This document shows, in pieces, positions 17,617 to 25,987 of a DNA stretch of 64,000 nucleotides. Every line of letters begins with the position of its first letter. The first letter of the stretch is position 1. The DNA comes from Sporosarcina sp. NCCP-2222 (GTDB taxonomy: Bacteria > Bacillota > Bacilli > Bacillales_A > Planococcaceae): positions 595,343 to 659,342 of the forward strand of contig NZ_BQYK01000001.1 of assembly GCF_023168145.1 (NCBI RefSeq), written 5' to 3'. Below the pieces are notes generated by a model that saw only the letters and a program-made list of their open reading frames with translations, ran no database searches and had not been told where the DNA came from. The translations under genes and the position numbers were made by a program.

Positions 17617-18840
17617 TTATTTAGGAGAAGCTGAAACTGCGGCACCGACTTTTTGATCCTTCGGCAAACCGAGCCCCACCAGGCCGATAAATGGAAGAAA
17701 CGAAGCAAGAATCATTGTTTGATAAACACCGATTGTATCCATCAGCATACCAATGCCAACCGCGCCAAGAGCTCCCATGCCAAATGACAAACCAACTGTC
17801 AAACCCGCCATCGTCCCAATCTTGCTTGGCACGAGTTCTTGCGCGTAGATGACAGTAACTGAGAAACTAAGCATAATGAAGAAACCGATTCCGATGAGAA
17901 GCAGGGATACGGCCCAAAGCGGAGCGTAGGGCAGTAATAGACATAGCGGAAGCGGAGCAAGCAATGATAGGACAATGACCTTCTTGCGGCCAATTCGGTC
18001 TGCCATCGGACCTCCGAAAAATGTTCCTGCTGCTCCTAATGCCATGAAGAGGAATATGTATAGCTGTCCCGATTCAATTTTCAAATTGTAATGATCAATT
18101 AAGTGAAATACATAAAAACTCGTAATCGTTGTCACATAAAAAGAACGGGCAAAAATGATGATGAACAATAACGTTAAGGCGGTTCCTACTTGTTTGCTTG
18201 TCAATTTTCCGATGGTGCTCAGAACTACTTTTTTACGCTTTGCTTTTTTCTCCTGATCCAGCTGTTCTTTATACCATCTCGATATTCTCGTTAATATGTA
18301 AATGCCTAGTGCAGCAACCAAAATAAAGACCGCCGCCCCGATTTGCCCAAGCGGAACAAGAATGAAGGCGCTGATTAAGGGGGCTAACGCCTGCCCGGAA
18401 TTCCCGCCGACTTGGTAGATCGATTGGGACAATCCGCGTTTATTGCCTGCGGCCAAAAAAGAAACCCGTGATCCTTCCGGATGGAAAACCGCTGATCCTA
18501 ATCCGAGCACAATGACAGAAAGTAAAATGAGAGCGTAGCTTGGGGCAAAGGCTAATCCGGCCATGCCAAGCATGGAAAAGGTCATTCCAATCGGAAGTGC
18601 ATAAGGCATTGGTTTACGATCACTGAAATAACCAACAACCGGCTGCAACACCGAAGCAACCATATTCAAACAGAAAAATATGAAGCCAAGCTGTGTAAAG
18701 CTGAGACCCCTTTCCTGCTCTAGCACAGGGAACATGGCCGGAATGACGGACTGTAATGTATCGTTCAATAAATGACAGCCCCCAATTGCAAACATGATGG
18801 GATATACAGGTAAATGGCTGTTTACTTCCTTGGTCGTCAT
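17617..18840 (-). CDS. MFS transporter, fosmidomycin resistance (Fsr) group
   Basis: A 407-residue major facilitator with 12 TM segments. The opening GGCHLLNDTLQSVIPAMFP and the HPEG motif in loop 4-5 are typical of the Fsr family. GGPMADRIGRKKVI is the loop 8-9 MFS motif. Such proteins export fosmidomycin and other compounds; the natural substrate is unknown. The gene has an AAAGGAGG ribosome site directly downstream of a perfect 9-bp inverted repeat, so it is probably controlled by a dedicated repressor not in this window. Confidence 0.85.
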   Translation of the reverse strand: MTTKEVNSHLPVYPIMFAIGGCHLLNDTLQSVIPAMFPVLEQERGLSFTQLGFIFFCLNMVASVLQPVVGYFSDRKPMPYALPIGMTFSMLGMAGLAFAPSYALILLSVIVLGLGSAVFHPEGSRVSFLAAGNKRGLSQSIYQVGGNSGQALAPLISAFILVPLGQIGAAVFILVAALGIYILTRISRWYKEQLDQEKKAKRKKVVLSTIGKLTSKQVGTALTLLFIIIFARSFYVTTITSFYVFHLIDHYNLKIESGQLYIFLFMALGAAGTFFGGPMADRIGRKKVIVLSLLAPLPLCLLLPYAPLWAVSLLLIGIGFFIMLSFSVTVIYAQELVPSKIGTMAGLTVGLSFGMGALGAVGIGMLMDTIGVYQTMILASFLPFIGLVGLGLPKDQKVGAAVSASPK

Positions 18841-18860
18841 AATTTGAAATCAACCTCCTT

Positions 18861-18885
18861 TATACTGAATGTACTTTTCAGTATA
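18861..18885. promoter_or_regulatory. Perfect 9-bp inverted repeat upstream of the Fsr-type transporter
   Basis: TATACTGAA (18861-18869) and TTCAGTATA (18877-18885) flank a 7-nt spacer. The position, about 20 bp before the start codon and next to the ribosome site, and the symmetry suggest a repressor operator of TetR or MarR type. Confidence 0.6.
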
Positions 18886-18949
18886 CATGACTTGTTCCTA
18901 CATTTGGAGACGAGATCCTCCGTTTAAATTGTGCAGATTACTGGGTACA

Positions 18950-18969
18950 CTACCTGTAAACTCAGGTAG
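18950..18969. promoter_or_regulatory. Short hairpin abutting the 18975 start codon
   Basis: CTACCTG and CAGGTAG (7-bp perfect arms, 6-nt loop) end 5 bp before the ATG at 18975. It could be an operator for the divergent pair or a translational hairpin. Confidence 0.35.
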
Positions 18970-18974
18970 AAAGG

Positions 18975-19349
18975 ATGAAACCATTGGGATTTATCAGTAG
19001 CGCGTCTCTCGCCTCTCTGATGCCTGCCGCCATGCTATTGATCACTATTGAAATTGTAATTGCAAGCTACAAAGCATTTGCCTCGGAATGGACAAAGACT
19101 CTGGCCATTGGCAATTTCATCATTAACTTGCTTTGGATTTGCCTCATTTCCATATTCGTCATAAATCCTGCGATCATCCAACATGCCGTCGCTTCCTTTT
19201 TCGCCTCCATTTTTCAAAAAGCTCCAGAGGATATTTACGGACAAGTCCGGTGGATTATTATCGGTATTGGTCTCGCAACGATAGTGACGACCGCTATTGA
19301 TGCTTTCGCGGGTTTCCGGAAACACGAAAAAAGTGATCCATCAATATGA
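18975..19349 (+). CDS. Small membrane protein of unknown function
   Basis: A 124-residue protein with three predicted TM segments (residues about 14-32, 42-65 and 92-112) and a charged C-terminal tail. I do not recognise the family. The purine-rich AAAGG lies immediately before the ATG with no spacing, and an in-frame stop lies only 18 bp upstream. The start is therefore poor, and the frame could be the remnant of a longer gene. The stop codon overlaps the A/T-flanked terminator shared with the convergent yitT-like gene. Confidence 0.5.
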   Translation: MKPLGFISSASLASLMPAAMLLITIEIVIASYKAFASEWTKTLAIGNFIINLLWICLISIFVINPAIIQHAVASFFASIFQKAPEDIYGQVRWIIIGIGLATIVTTAIDAFAGFRKHEKSDPSI

Positions 19350-19362
19350 TGATCACTTTTTT
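19327..19362. terminator. Bidirectional terminator overlapping both gene ends
   Basis: AAAAAAGTGATC and GATCACTTTTTT are perfect 12-bp arms with a 12-nt loop. The left arm encodes the last residues of the plus-strand gene and the right arm the last of the minus-strand gene. Confidence 0.85.
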
Positions 19363-19937
19363 TGATAGGCCACAATGCAGCTGGCTGTAATTCCTATTGT
19401 AGTGACGGTTGCCAAAGATAATCCAAGCCGTGCATGGCTGAGAAGCATGGTGCCAATTGACACAATGATGACATCAAAACAAAGAATCATCAGTGCAGGA
19501 TTCATGGATAACTTTTTAGCAGCCATTTGTGCCAATAGGTCTGTCCCGCCGATACTTATATCCTTCCTTAACATGAGACCAGCTCCCATACCAATACAGA
19601 CTCCCGCTGTAAAAGCACCCAGCCATGGATTCATCTTGTCGCTCAGACCCGCTTCTCTAAGCGGCATAAGCATATCGATAATGACAGAGGAACATAACAG
19701 GCCGTGTATCCCATTATAGAAAAATGGCCTGTACAAAAACCATGCCGCAATAAAAATCGGAATGCTAATCAGCAAAAATGTTAATCCAACTTTAACGTTC
19801 AATATGTAGTGAAGGATTAAACTAATACCCAAAGCGCCGCCCTCTAAAAATCCGAAGGGTACGAGAAACAGATTGATTCCAATCGAGATAAATAGACATC
19901 CGATTCCTACGGCCGTTGCTTTCCTTATAAATTCCAC
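19353..19937 (-). CDS. YitT-family membrane protein (short form)
   Basis: A 194-residue protein with five or six TM segments. NLFLVPFGFLEGGALGISLIL is the typical first-repeat motif, and GAFTAGVCIGMGAGLMLRKDISIGGTDLLA is the best-conserved YitT/DUF161 stretch. It ends before the cytoplasmic DUF2179 domain found in full-length YitT proteins, as in other short members. The role is unknown. It starts at the ATG at 19937. Confidence 0.82.
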   Translation of the reverse strand: MEFIRKATAVGIGCLFISIGINLFLVPFGFLEGGALGISLILHYILNVKVGLTFLLISIPIFIAAWFLYRPFFYNGIHGLLCSSVIIDMLMPLREAGLSDKMNPWLGAFTAGVCIGMGAGLMLRKDISIGGTDLLAQMAAKKLSMNPALMILCFDVIIVSIGTMLLSHARLGLSLATVTTIGITASCIVAYQKK

Positions 19938-20137
19938 TATTTCCCCACCTAACTTTCGTCTGTTAGATGTATATGATAGTCATGCCGAAAGTATCAAACT
20001 TTCCTGCCAAATTGGTTTGTAATCATTCTATCTCACCTTGAATTCATGCTGATTTGCCGTGTTTTTAAAAAATTCTGCTGTTGTTTGTTATGCTCATTCC
20101 TTTACCAGCCAACATTGATGTAAGTTCCGCTGCCCAT

Positions 20138-20162
20138 GTTTAACCAATTTGTCAGCGGGAAG
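20138..20162 (+). promoter_or_regulatory. Putative SigB promoter of the ykuS-like gene
   Basis: GTTTAA (20138-20143), 13 bp, then GGGAAG (20157-20162) matches the general-stress sigma factor consensus (GTTTAA, 12-14 bp, GGGWAW) well. It lies about 40 bp before the start codon. Confidence 0.5.
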
Positions 20163-20202
20163 AGATGGGTGGAGAGAATAATACAACATGGAGGTGCTTC
20201 AA

Positions 20203-20436
20203 ATGGCAAAAGTGGCTGTAGAAAACCCATTTACTGATGTCAAACAAGCATTGGAGGAAAAAGGCTACCAAGTAGAAATGTTTGAAAGCGACGAGAATGT
20301 AAACGGGTGCGATATTGGTGTCGTCCGTGCTTTAGGAGATGTCAACGTCGATCAGTTTGACTTCCCTGTCGTCAGCGTGGAAGGACGTTCAGTCCAAGAT
20401 ATCGTTGACAGTGTGGAAGAACGGTTGAATCGATAA
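20203..20436 (+). CDS. YkuS-family (UPF0180) small protein
   Basis: A 77-residue acidic protein starting MAKVAVENPFTDVKQALEEKGY, the conserved UPF0180 opening (an A-V-E-x-L-x-x-V...L...GY pattern). GCDIGVVRALGDVNV forms the middle strand. The ATG at 20203 follows GGAGGTG by 6 nt; the ATG at 20188 lies before that ribosome site and is rejected. No function is known for the family. The SigB-like promoter suggests stress induction (inference). Confidence 0.8.
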   Translation: MAKVAVENPFTDVKQALEEKGYQVEMFESDENVNGCDIGVVRALGDVNVDQFDFPVVSVEGRSVQDIVDSVEERLNR

Positions 20437-20484
20437 TTCGGCCGTACCTGTAGGTATGGAAACGATTAGTATATTCCGGACATA

Positions 20485-20523
20485 AAAAAGCGGCGAAACC
20501 GTGTAGTTTCTGCCGCTTTTTCA
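20485..20523. terminator. Bidirectional terminator
   Basis: AAAAAGCGGC (20485-20494) and GCCGCTTTTT (20512-20521), with an inner GAAAC/GTTTC stem, lie between the convergent ykuS-like and gltP-like genes. Confidence 0.85.
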
Positions 20524-20537
20524 TGTTTCTCATATGT

Positions 20538-21755
20538 CTATGAAACTGCGCTGTCCTCTTCTTTTTCTGTGCCTGCCACCACAACCGCAGCAGAAGCATC
20601 CCCAATAATATTGACAGAAGTTCTCATCATATCGAGGACCCGATCGATTCCAGCAATTAAAGCGATCCCTTCCAGCGGCATATTTACTGAACTTAGCACC
20701 ATGGCGAGCATGATCATGCCCGCTCCAGGTACTCCTGCAGTTCCGATCGATGCAAGAATGGTAATGAGAACAACAGTCAGCAGCTGAACAAAGGAGAGCT
20801 CCAATTGGAAAAATTGGGCGATAAAAATAACTGCGACGCCTTGATAAATAGCTGTGCCGTCCATATTGATTGTGGCACCTAGAGGCAGGACAAAACTCGA
20901 GATTTTTTTCGGTACGCCTAAGTTTTCATTCGTATTTTTGATCGTCACCGGCAAAGTTCCAGCACTGCTGGCCGTACTGAAAGCGACAAGTGCAGCTGGC
21001 GATATTCCCTTGAAGAACGTGAGCGGGCTCATTTTCGCAAATGCCTTCACTGCTGTGGAATAGACGATCAATGCGTGCAAGATACAGGCAAGATAAACCG
21101 CGACAATTACCTTGAGCAATGGAAGAAGCACGGACAAACCGTATTGGCCGACAACTGGAGCAAGAAGGCCAAGAATCCCGATTGGTGCTACCTTCATAAC
21201 AATCCCTGTTATTTTGTACATGACCTCGGAAAATCCTTCAAAGAATCGGTAGACCGGCTGTGCCTTTTCCCCTACCAGCGTAATCGCCAGTCCAATGAAT
21301 AAAGCAAAAAAGATGATCTGTAGAATATTGCCTGATGCGAGAGCGGAAAACGGATTATCGGGCACGATATTCAATAATGTCGTAATAGCACTCTGCGGTT
21401 CCTGTGTAGCCGCTTCCGGCGCAACAAGTCCTTCCGAATCAAGTGACACTCCTTTTCCAGGAGAAATAATAAATGCGATAAGCAGGCCGATCAAAATAGC
21501 AATCGCCGTTGTTGCCAAGTAATATACCATTGTTTTGAGTCCAATCCGTCCCAGCTGTTTAGGATCAGATGAGCTTGCGACTCCTACAACAAGCGTCGAT
21601 AAAATGAGCGGAGCAATGATGAATTTTATTAAACGCAGAAATAAATCACCGAACGGCTTTAAAAAATTGATATTCTCCCCGAACAGACTTCCCAGCAGAA
21701 CGGCCAGAACAAATGCAATGAATATTTGTGTCATGAGCGTAAACTTGATCTTCAT
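20538..21755 (-). CDS. Dicarboxylate/amino acid:cation symporter (GltP/GltT/DctA family)
   Basis: A 405-residue glutamate-transporter homologue. The serine-rich HP1 loop is seen as FSTASSAGTLPVT, the cation-site motif as LGATINMDGTAIYQG (normally NMDGT), HP2 as ASIGTAGVPGAG, and TM8 as DRVLDMMRTSVNIIGD. The Arg in TM8 favours acidic amino acids or dicarboxylates. Substrates enter with protons or sodium. The second ATG (21755) is preferred because AAAGGGG stands 6 nt before it and touches the first. Confidence 0.92.
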   Translation of the reverse strand: MKIKFTLMTQIFIAFVLAVLLGSLFGENINFLKPFGDLFLRLIKFIIAPLILSTLVVGVASSSDPKQLGRIGLKTMVYYLATTAIAILIGLLIAFIISPGKGVSLDSEGLVAPEAATQEPQSAITTLLNIVPDNPFSALASGNILQIIFFALFIGLAITLVGEKAQPVYRFFEGFSEVMYKITGIVMKVAPIGILGLLAPVVGQYGLSVLLPLLKVIVAVYLACILHALIVYSTAVKAFAKMSPLTFFKGISPAALVAFSTASSAGTLPVTIKNTNENLGVPKKISSFVLPLGATINMDGTAIYQGVAVIFIAQFFQLELSFVQLLTVVLITILASIGTAGVPGAGMIMLAMVLSSVNMPLEGIALIAGIDRVLDMMRTSVNIIGDASAAVVVAGTEKEEDSAVS

Positions 21756-21853
21756 CCCCATCCCCTTTCAAAAATTTCAGATCACTACATCTTATACAAG
21801 TCCCACTGCCTTCATGAATGCTCAATTAAGGATTTTGGCGCTTTACAAAACAA

Positions 21854-21897
21854 AAGATCGCAGGAACCCGCTCGTAGGCGATGTCCTCTGCGATCTT
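21854..21897 (-). terminator. Terminator after the DUF4870 gene
   Basis: AAGATCGCAG and CTGCGATCTT are 10-bp perfect arms. The loop contains AACCCGCTCGTA, close to the 12-mer of the periodic arrays, as a single copy. Confidence 0.75.
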
Positions 21898-21906
21898 ATT
21901 TATTGT

Positions 21907-22212
21907 TTAGAAAAACCTACCGACAATCGGATAGTTGTATGTTTCACCATTCAACGCCTTAATAATGCCCAGAACCGGAACAATGATCGTTGCCAATCCA
22001 AAAGCGATGAGCAGCGGAATTCCGATCAAAACAAAGCTTAAGATTATCGAAACGGTTATAGCAAATCCCATCATAACCTGGAACAACAAGGCTTGAATGG
22101 ACAACCTCTTTATTTCATGATCATCAACAACTAGATAGAGGATGAATGGAACTAAAAAAGGTGCAAAAAATGCGCTGGCGTGAACTAATACTTTTAGACC
22201 TGTGTTTTCCAC
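21907..22212 (-). CDS. DUF4870 small membrane protein
   Basis: A 101-residue protein with three TM segments and the family pattern: HASAFFAPFLVPFILYLV, then a charged loop DDHEIKRLSIQALLFQ, two more hydrophobic stretches, and the closing AL.GE.Y.YP..GR motif (ALNGETYNYPIVGRFF). The function is unknown. It is preceded by a GGAGGTGC ribosome site. Confidence 0.78.
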   Translation of the reverse strand: MENTGLKVLVHASAFFAPFLVPFILYLVVDDHEIKRLSIQALLFQVMMGFAITVSIILSFVLIGIPLLIAFGLATIIVPVLGIIKALNGETYNYPIVGRFF

Positions 22213-22280
22213 AGTAGCACCTCCATTTTCTTTTACTTTCTATCTTTTATACGGGTAAAGAAAATAAAGGTTTCATCACT

Positions 22281-23522
22281 CTATTGATTTTCCACTAATT
22301 TTTTATACGTATTGTTGACGACGGCCGCATCGAACGACTGAACCGGATCATCTTCCAAGCCATAAGCCTCTTTTAATTCCAAGATCCGTCGTACACTCTC
22401 ATTCAAGCGTTCCTCGGAAATGGCACCTGAAGCAACTGACTTGTTGAACAACTGTATTGTCTTCAATTGTTCATCCTCATCGCCAGCGATGAGCAGCACA
22501 TCACTTCCTGCTAAAAAGGATTGCAATGCTGCTTCGGAAACCGAATGGTCATTCGTTATCGCGCCCATTGTCAAATCATCCGTAATGATAACACCTTGAA
22601 AACCCATTTGCTCACGCAGCAGATCGCTAATGATGCTGCTGGACATGGAAGCTGGCCATTTGGAATCTAAAGCAGGGTATACGACATGCGCCACCATGAC
22701 AACATCCGCACCCTTGTCTATGGCTTGTTGGAATGGCAGTAATTCAGTCTGCTTCAATTCTTCAAGACTCTTTTCGACAACTGGCAAGGAGTGATGCGAA
22801 TCGACTGCTGTATCCCCATGCCCTGGAAAGTGCTTAATGACAGGAATGACACCATGGTCTTTCATGCCGTTCATCGTCTCGATACCTAAATCAGCAACAA
22901 CTTGTGCACTACTCGCATATGCGCGGTCACCGATGACCGGATTGGCTGGATTGCTGTGAACATCTAGCACTGGTGCATAATTCATATTGTACCCAAAAGA
23001 CTGTAGCAGCTCCGCCAAATACTCGCCTGTCCGATAATTGTACGCTCCATTCTGCCTTTGCCCCACCTTTTGTGCAGAAGGGAGTTTCCGGATTCCTTTC
23101 GGCAATCTGGATACACGGCCGCCCTCTTCGTCAACTGAAAGGAATAAAGGGATTTGATTCACTTGATTAGCAGCTTTCGCCTCATTTAATACAGCTACCA
23201 TATGATCAGCCGTTGACACATTCCTGCCTAACAGAATAAGACCGCCTATATGATGTTTTTGTATCATTTCTTTCAATTGCGGCGAAAAACTTTTGCTTTC
23301 GAATCCAAAAATAAATAATTGACCAAGTTTCTCTTCGACTGTCATTTGTTCTAATAAACTTTCAATCGCATCGACATTAGGGATAGTAAAATCGCTTGGC
23401 ATACTACGTTCCTCAAGAAATACCGTGTTTGTACGGCTGGATGATGATGCATCTTCCTTTCCTACAGAACAGCCTGAAAGAAGCAAGACAAATGCCAGAA
23501 ATAAAATCAGCCATTTTCTCAT
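22281..23522 (-). CDS. nagZ: Beta-N-acetylhexosaminidase, NagZ-type (GH3) lipoprotein
   Basis: A 413-residue glycoside hydrolase family 3 protein with a lipoprotein signal (LLLSGCS). The NagZ signature KHFPGHGDTAVDSHHSLP, containing the general acid/base His and Asp, lies at about residue 225. The catalytic nucleophile Asp is in ITDDLTMGAI at about residue 305. It removes GlcNAc from muropeptides outside the cell during wall recycling. It lacks the extra C-terminal domain of B. subtilis NagZ. The DUF1992 gene ends 3 bp upstream, so they probably share a transcript. Confidence 0.9.
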   Translation of the reverse strand: MRKWLILFLAFVLLLSGCSVGKEDASSSSRTNTVFLEERSMPSDFTIPNVDAIESLLEQMTVEEKLGQLFIFGFESKSFSPQLKEMIQKHHIGGLILLGRNVSTADHMVAVLNEAKAANQVNQIPLFLSVDEEGGRVSRLPKGIRKLPSAQKVGQRQNGAYNYRTGEYLAELLQSFGYNMNYAPVLDVHSNPANPVIGDRAYASSAQVVADLGIETMNGMKDHGVIPVIKHFPGHGDTAVDSHHSLPVVEKSLEELKQTELLPFQQAIDKGADVVMVAHVVYPALDSKWPASMSSSIISDLLREQMGFQGVIITDDLTMGAITNDHSVSEAALQSFLAGSDVLLIAGDEDEQLKTIQLFNKSVASGAISEERLNESVRRILELKEAYGLEDDPVQSFDAAVVNNTYKKLVENQ

Positions 23523-23525
23523 GAA

Positions 23526-23915
23526 TCAATTCCAGAAATTTTTGGCTGTCTCGACCGATTGAACACTCACTTTTCCTTTGACAAATGGAGGTGGACAGTG
23601 TTTATTATGTTCGGCGATCTTTTCATTGACCTGCTGAATCCTCTCCTGCATATCGAGTGAAGCATCCTGCTTCATTTGAAAGGAAATGTCGTTTAATTCA
23701 TCACGTATTTCATGCTGCAACTTGAGCCAATGGGGTTTGTATCCTGCATCCTTTGCGATTTTCTGAAAGTGCTGGAATGTATCACCCGAAAAGTATTCCT
23801 TAGAGAGCGGCTTGCCCTGCCCTTTTAAATTTTCCATTCCGCCGTCATCCGTATGCCGCTTTAGTATATCTCCAATCAAATCGTTGTACTTTGGGGTTAC
23901 ATAATCATCTGCCAT
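23526..23915 (-). CDS. DUF1992 (DnaJ-homologue subfamily C member 28-like) protein
   Basis: A 129-residue protein. The DUF1992 core is visible as GGMENLKGQGKPLS (the usual G-x-F-x-NLPGxGKPL) followed by conserved aromatic residues and LKLQHEIRDELND. A helical C-terminus follows. The ATG at 23915 is chosen over a GTG two codons earlier because GGGAGG is about 8 nt upstream. The function is unknown. It is the middle gene of a run of minus-strand genes with 3- and 14-bp gaps. Confidence 0.8.
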   Translation of the reverse strand: MADDYVTPKYNDLIGDILKRHTDDGGMENLKGQGKPLSKEYFSGDTFQHFQKIAKDAGYKPHWLKLQHEIRDELNDISFQMKQDASLDMQERIQQVNEKIAEHNKHCPPPFVKGKVSVQSVETAKNFWN

Positions 23916-23929
23916 CTTCACGGCCTCCC

Positions 23930-24181
23930 TTAGTCGATTTTAATGAGCTCCTTCGCTCCGCTTGAATAATCCAGTTTCATTTGCTCCAGCTCCAACTTCA
24001 TTTTTTCCGTTTCAATAATGAAGTTCTGCTGCTTTAATTTTTCCAGTTCAATTTCCTGTCGAACGATATCTGCCTTGAATTTAATTGCTTTTTGTTTATG
24101 GTCTGTGATGATCGCCGTGATGGGGACACACATTACAACCGCTACAATTCCTAAAACATATAACATCACCATGTCTTTCAC
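23930..24181 (-). CDS. Single-TM protein with a cytoplasmic coiled coil
   Basis: An 83-residue protein. One TM helix spans residues about 4-25, followed by a strongly charged helix with heptad character (QEIELEKLKQQNF, then ETEKMKLELEQMKLD). I do not recognise the family. The topology resembles small PspB-like or envelope-scaffold proteins, but no phage-shock genes are nearby. It starts at a GTG (24181) or the ATG three codons later; both fit the weak AAAGGTATAGG ribosome region. Confidence 0.6.
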   Translation of the reverse strand: MKDMVMLYVLGIVAVVMCVPITAIITDHKQKAIKFKADIVRQEIELEKLKQQNFIIETEKMKLELEQMKLDYSSGAKELIKID

Positions 24182-24307
24182 CTATACCTTTACTTTTTAT
24201 TCTGTAATTCATTTCCGGCTATTTCGTCATTTTACCGAAGAACAGCAGTACTTCCTTTACGGGGAAACCATGATAATCGTTTCATCACGATGTTTAGGAA
24301 AAGCATA

Positions 24308-24790
24308 TTACTTCGCTGTAAAAGAAGCCGGCATCACGACACCAACTACTTCACCCGTTGCACACAGTTCCTCTCCAGCAAATACTTGTACTTCCACCTT
24401 AAACTTCTTCGGATGGATTTCTTCTACTGTTCCCACTGCCTTTAATTCAACATGCTGGGGCGTCGGCTTGCGATAGTTCACCTGCAATGAAGCAGTTACA
24501 AAGCGAGGGACTTCCGCACCATCTCCTGGCTCATGTCCATTTTTACGATGCAGTGCGAGTGCACAAGAACCGGTTCCATGACAGTCAATTAAGGAAGCGA
24601 TCAACCCGCCATATACAAAACCGGGTATCGCAATATGTTTCTCTTCCGGATCATAATATGTGACCGTTTGTTCCCCATCCCAACCGGTCCTGAAATGATA
24701 ACCATCTTTATTTAATCGCCCACAGCCAAAACACCAGGCAAAATCGTCTGGATATTCATCCTGGATTGCCTTATTCATTTCCGTATTCAT
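24308..24790 (-). CDS. PaaI-family (hotdog-fold) thioesterase
   Basis: A 160-residue protein. It opens with CFGCGRLNKDGYHF, a C-x-x-C-x-x-x-N-x-x-G motif common in this subgroup. The hotdog core is IPGFVYGGLIASLIDCHGTGSC, where the Asp is in the catalytic helix, followed by TASLQVNYRKPTP and a terminal E.CATGEVVGVV strand. It probably hydrolyses acyl-CoA or a related thioester. The ATG at 24790 lies 7 nt from GGGAGG. Confidence 0.82.
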   Translation of the reverse strand: MNTEMNKAIQDEYPDDFAWCFGCGRLNKDGYHFRTGWDGEQTVTYYDPEEKHIAIPGFVYGGLIASLIDCHGTGSCALALHRKNGHEPGDGAEVPRFVTASLQVNYRKPTPQHVELKAVGTVEEIHPKKFKVEVQVFAGEELCATGEVVGVVMPASFTAK

Positions 24791-25021
24791 GAACATTCCT
24801 CCCTTTAGTCGTCTAATTTCTTTTAATTATAACACTACTCTACCGATTACTTTGCAAAGATTTTATGGCACTGGCATTTACTAGCTGTCTAAAAAATTTC
24901 TGCATGCTCCGCATTTGCACCTGACCATTAATGTTTTGCCTCTCTGTCACATAGCATATGTACTATTCCAAAGTATTGCGGCATGCGTATACTAAACAAA
25001 CGACTCCAGGAGGAAATGGTT

Positions 25022-25465
25022 ATGAAGACAAGAGCTGTACTGTTACTCGCACTTGTAATCGCAGGGGCGTATGCAATGTTTGATGAAATTAATGCGTATA
25101 ATGAAAGACGTTTCGAGGATTTGCTTCAGTCGATGGATGTGGAGTTCCAGTCACTGGTTTTCACGACTCCCCCCATCTTCGGTGCTCCTGCTAAAACATG
25201 GGTCATCGACGATGAGTATGAAGTAGACCAGCTGCTTCAATTCTTGCAGGACTATCGTGTCCAAAAGCTAAAACCTGAAGAAATCACACTACAAGATGAC
25301 ATAGAGGAGTTTAATATCATTCTGAAAGATGGGACTGGGAATACGATCACCATCGTTGTAAATGAAAATCTCATCATCCAGAACTCCATGCTGTACTACA
25401 GAATTGTCGATGGACCGCTAGATGGTGATTGGATTGTCCGCTTCATCGCCTCTAACCGTTCATAA
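25022..25465 (+). CDS. Exported or membrane-anchored protein of unknown function
   Basis: A 147-residue protein. One N-terminal hydrophobic segment (TRAVLLLALVIAGAYAMF) acts as a signal or anchor. The rest is an acidic soluble domain with alternating strands (EEFNIILKDGTGNTITIVVNENLI). I do not recognise the family. The ATG at 25022 is 8 nt from AGGAGG; upstream ATGs in frame are too close to it. It ends at a strong terminator and is monocistronic. Confidence 0.6.
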   Translation: MKTRAVLLLALVIAGAYAMFDEINAYNERRFEDLLQSMDVEFQSLVFTTPPIFGAPAKTWVIDDEYEVDQLLQFLQDYRVQKLKPEEITLQDDIEEFNIILKDGTGNTITIVVNENLIIQNSMLYYRIVDGPLDGDWIVRFIASNRS

Positions 25466-25476
25466 AGATAGAAGAG

Positions 25477-25515
25477 AAGATGTCTTCTGCGATCGTCCAA
25501 GAAGACATCTTTTTT
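25477..25515. terminator. Bidirectional terminator
   Basis: AAGATGTCTTC and GAAGACATCTT (11-bp arms) followed by TTTTT, between convergent genes. Confidence 0.85.
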
Positions 25516-25527
25516 CCGGTTTAACGA

Positions 25528-25986
25528 TTAGTATATCCCCATCTGTGCGGCATAGCTTTTTATCATAGTTTGAACAGCAGGACTTAATTGCTCGGGCAAT
25601 TGGCGAATTGGAAAGAAGCCCGCCTCTGCCGTCTCTACTCCATCTGCTTTAAGTTCTCCCCCCATTACTTCGTTTGTTGCGTAAATCAAGGTCACTGAAT
25701 AATATTCGTCTCCATTTTGTAAGACTGTATGAGTCTGGGGGCCCGAAAATACGCTAACGAGCTGCATCTTGCCAATCTCAATGCCCGTCTCCTCCAAAAC
25801 TTCCCTTCTGCCGGTCTCTTCGGCTGTTTCTCCGAGCTCCATGAAGCCGCCCGGAATGCCCCAGCGCCCATCCACCTTCTTTTGCAGCAAGATTTCTCCC
25901 TTGTCATTCAGAACACCAACGCCGACACCCGTCAGCAGCAACGGCCGGTTGCCAACCTCAGCCCGCAAATCTTCGATATAACCCAT
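25528..25986 (-). CDS. Nudix hydrolase 1
   Basis: A 152-residue protein with a perfect Nudix box at about residues 46-68: GGFMELGETAEETGRREVLEETG. Nudix enzymes cleave nucleoside diphosphates linked to another group. The form GxVNDKGEILLQKKVDGRWGIPGG resembles the YtkD/MutT-like group acting on nucleotides or ADP-ribose; the substrate cannot be read from sequence. It is the last gene of a four-gene operon and starts 1 bp after the methyltransferase stop. Confidence 0.88.
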   Translation of the reverse strand: MGYIEDLRAEVGNRPLLLTGVGVGVLNDKGEILLQKKVDGRWGIPGGFMELGETAEETGRREVLEETGIEIGKMQLVSVFSGPQTHTVLQNGDEYYSVTLIYATNEVMGGELKADGVETAEAGFFPIRQLPEQLSPAVQTMIKSYAAQMGIY

Positions 25987-25987
25987 A

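Noticed and set aside
18975-19349. Firm functional call for the membrane ORF
   Set aside because: The three TM helices match no family I can name, and the start is weak.
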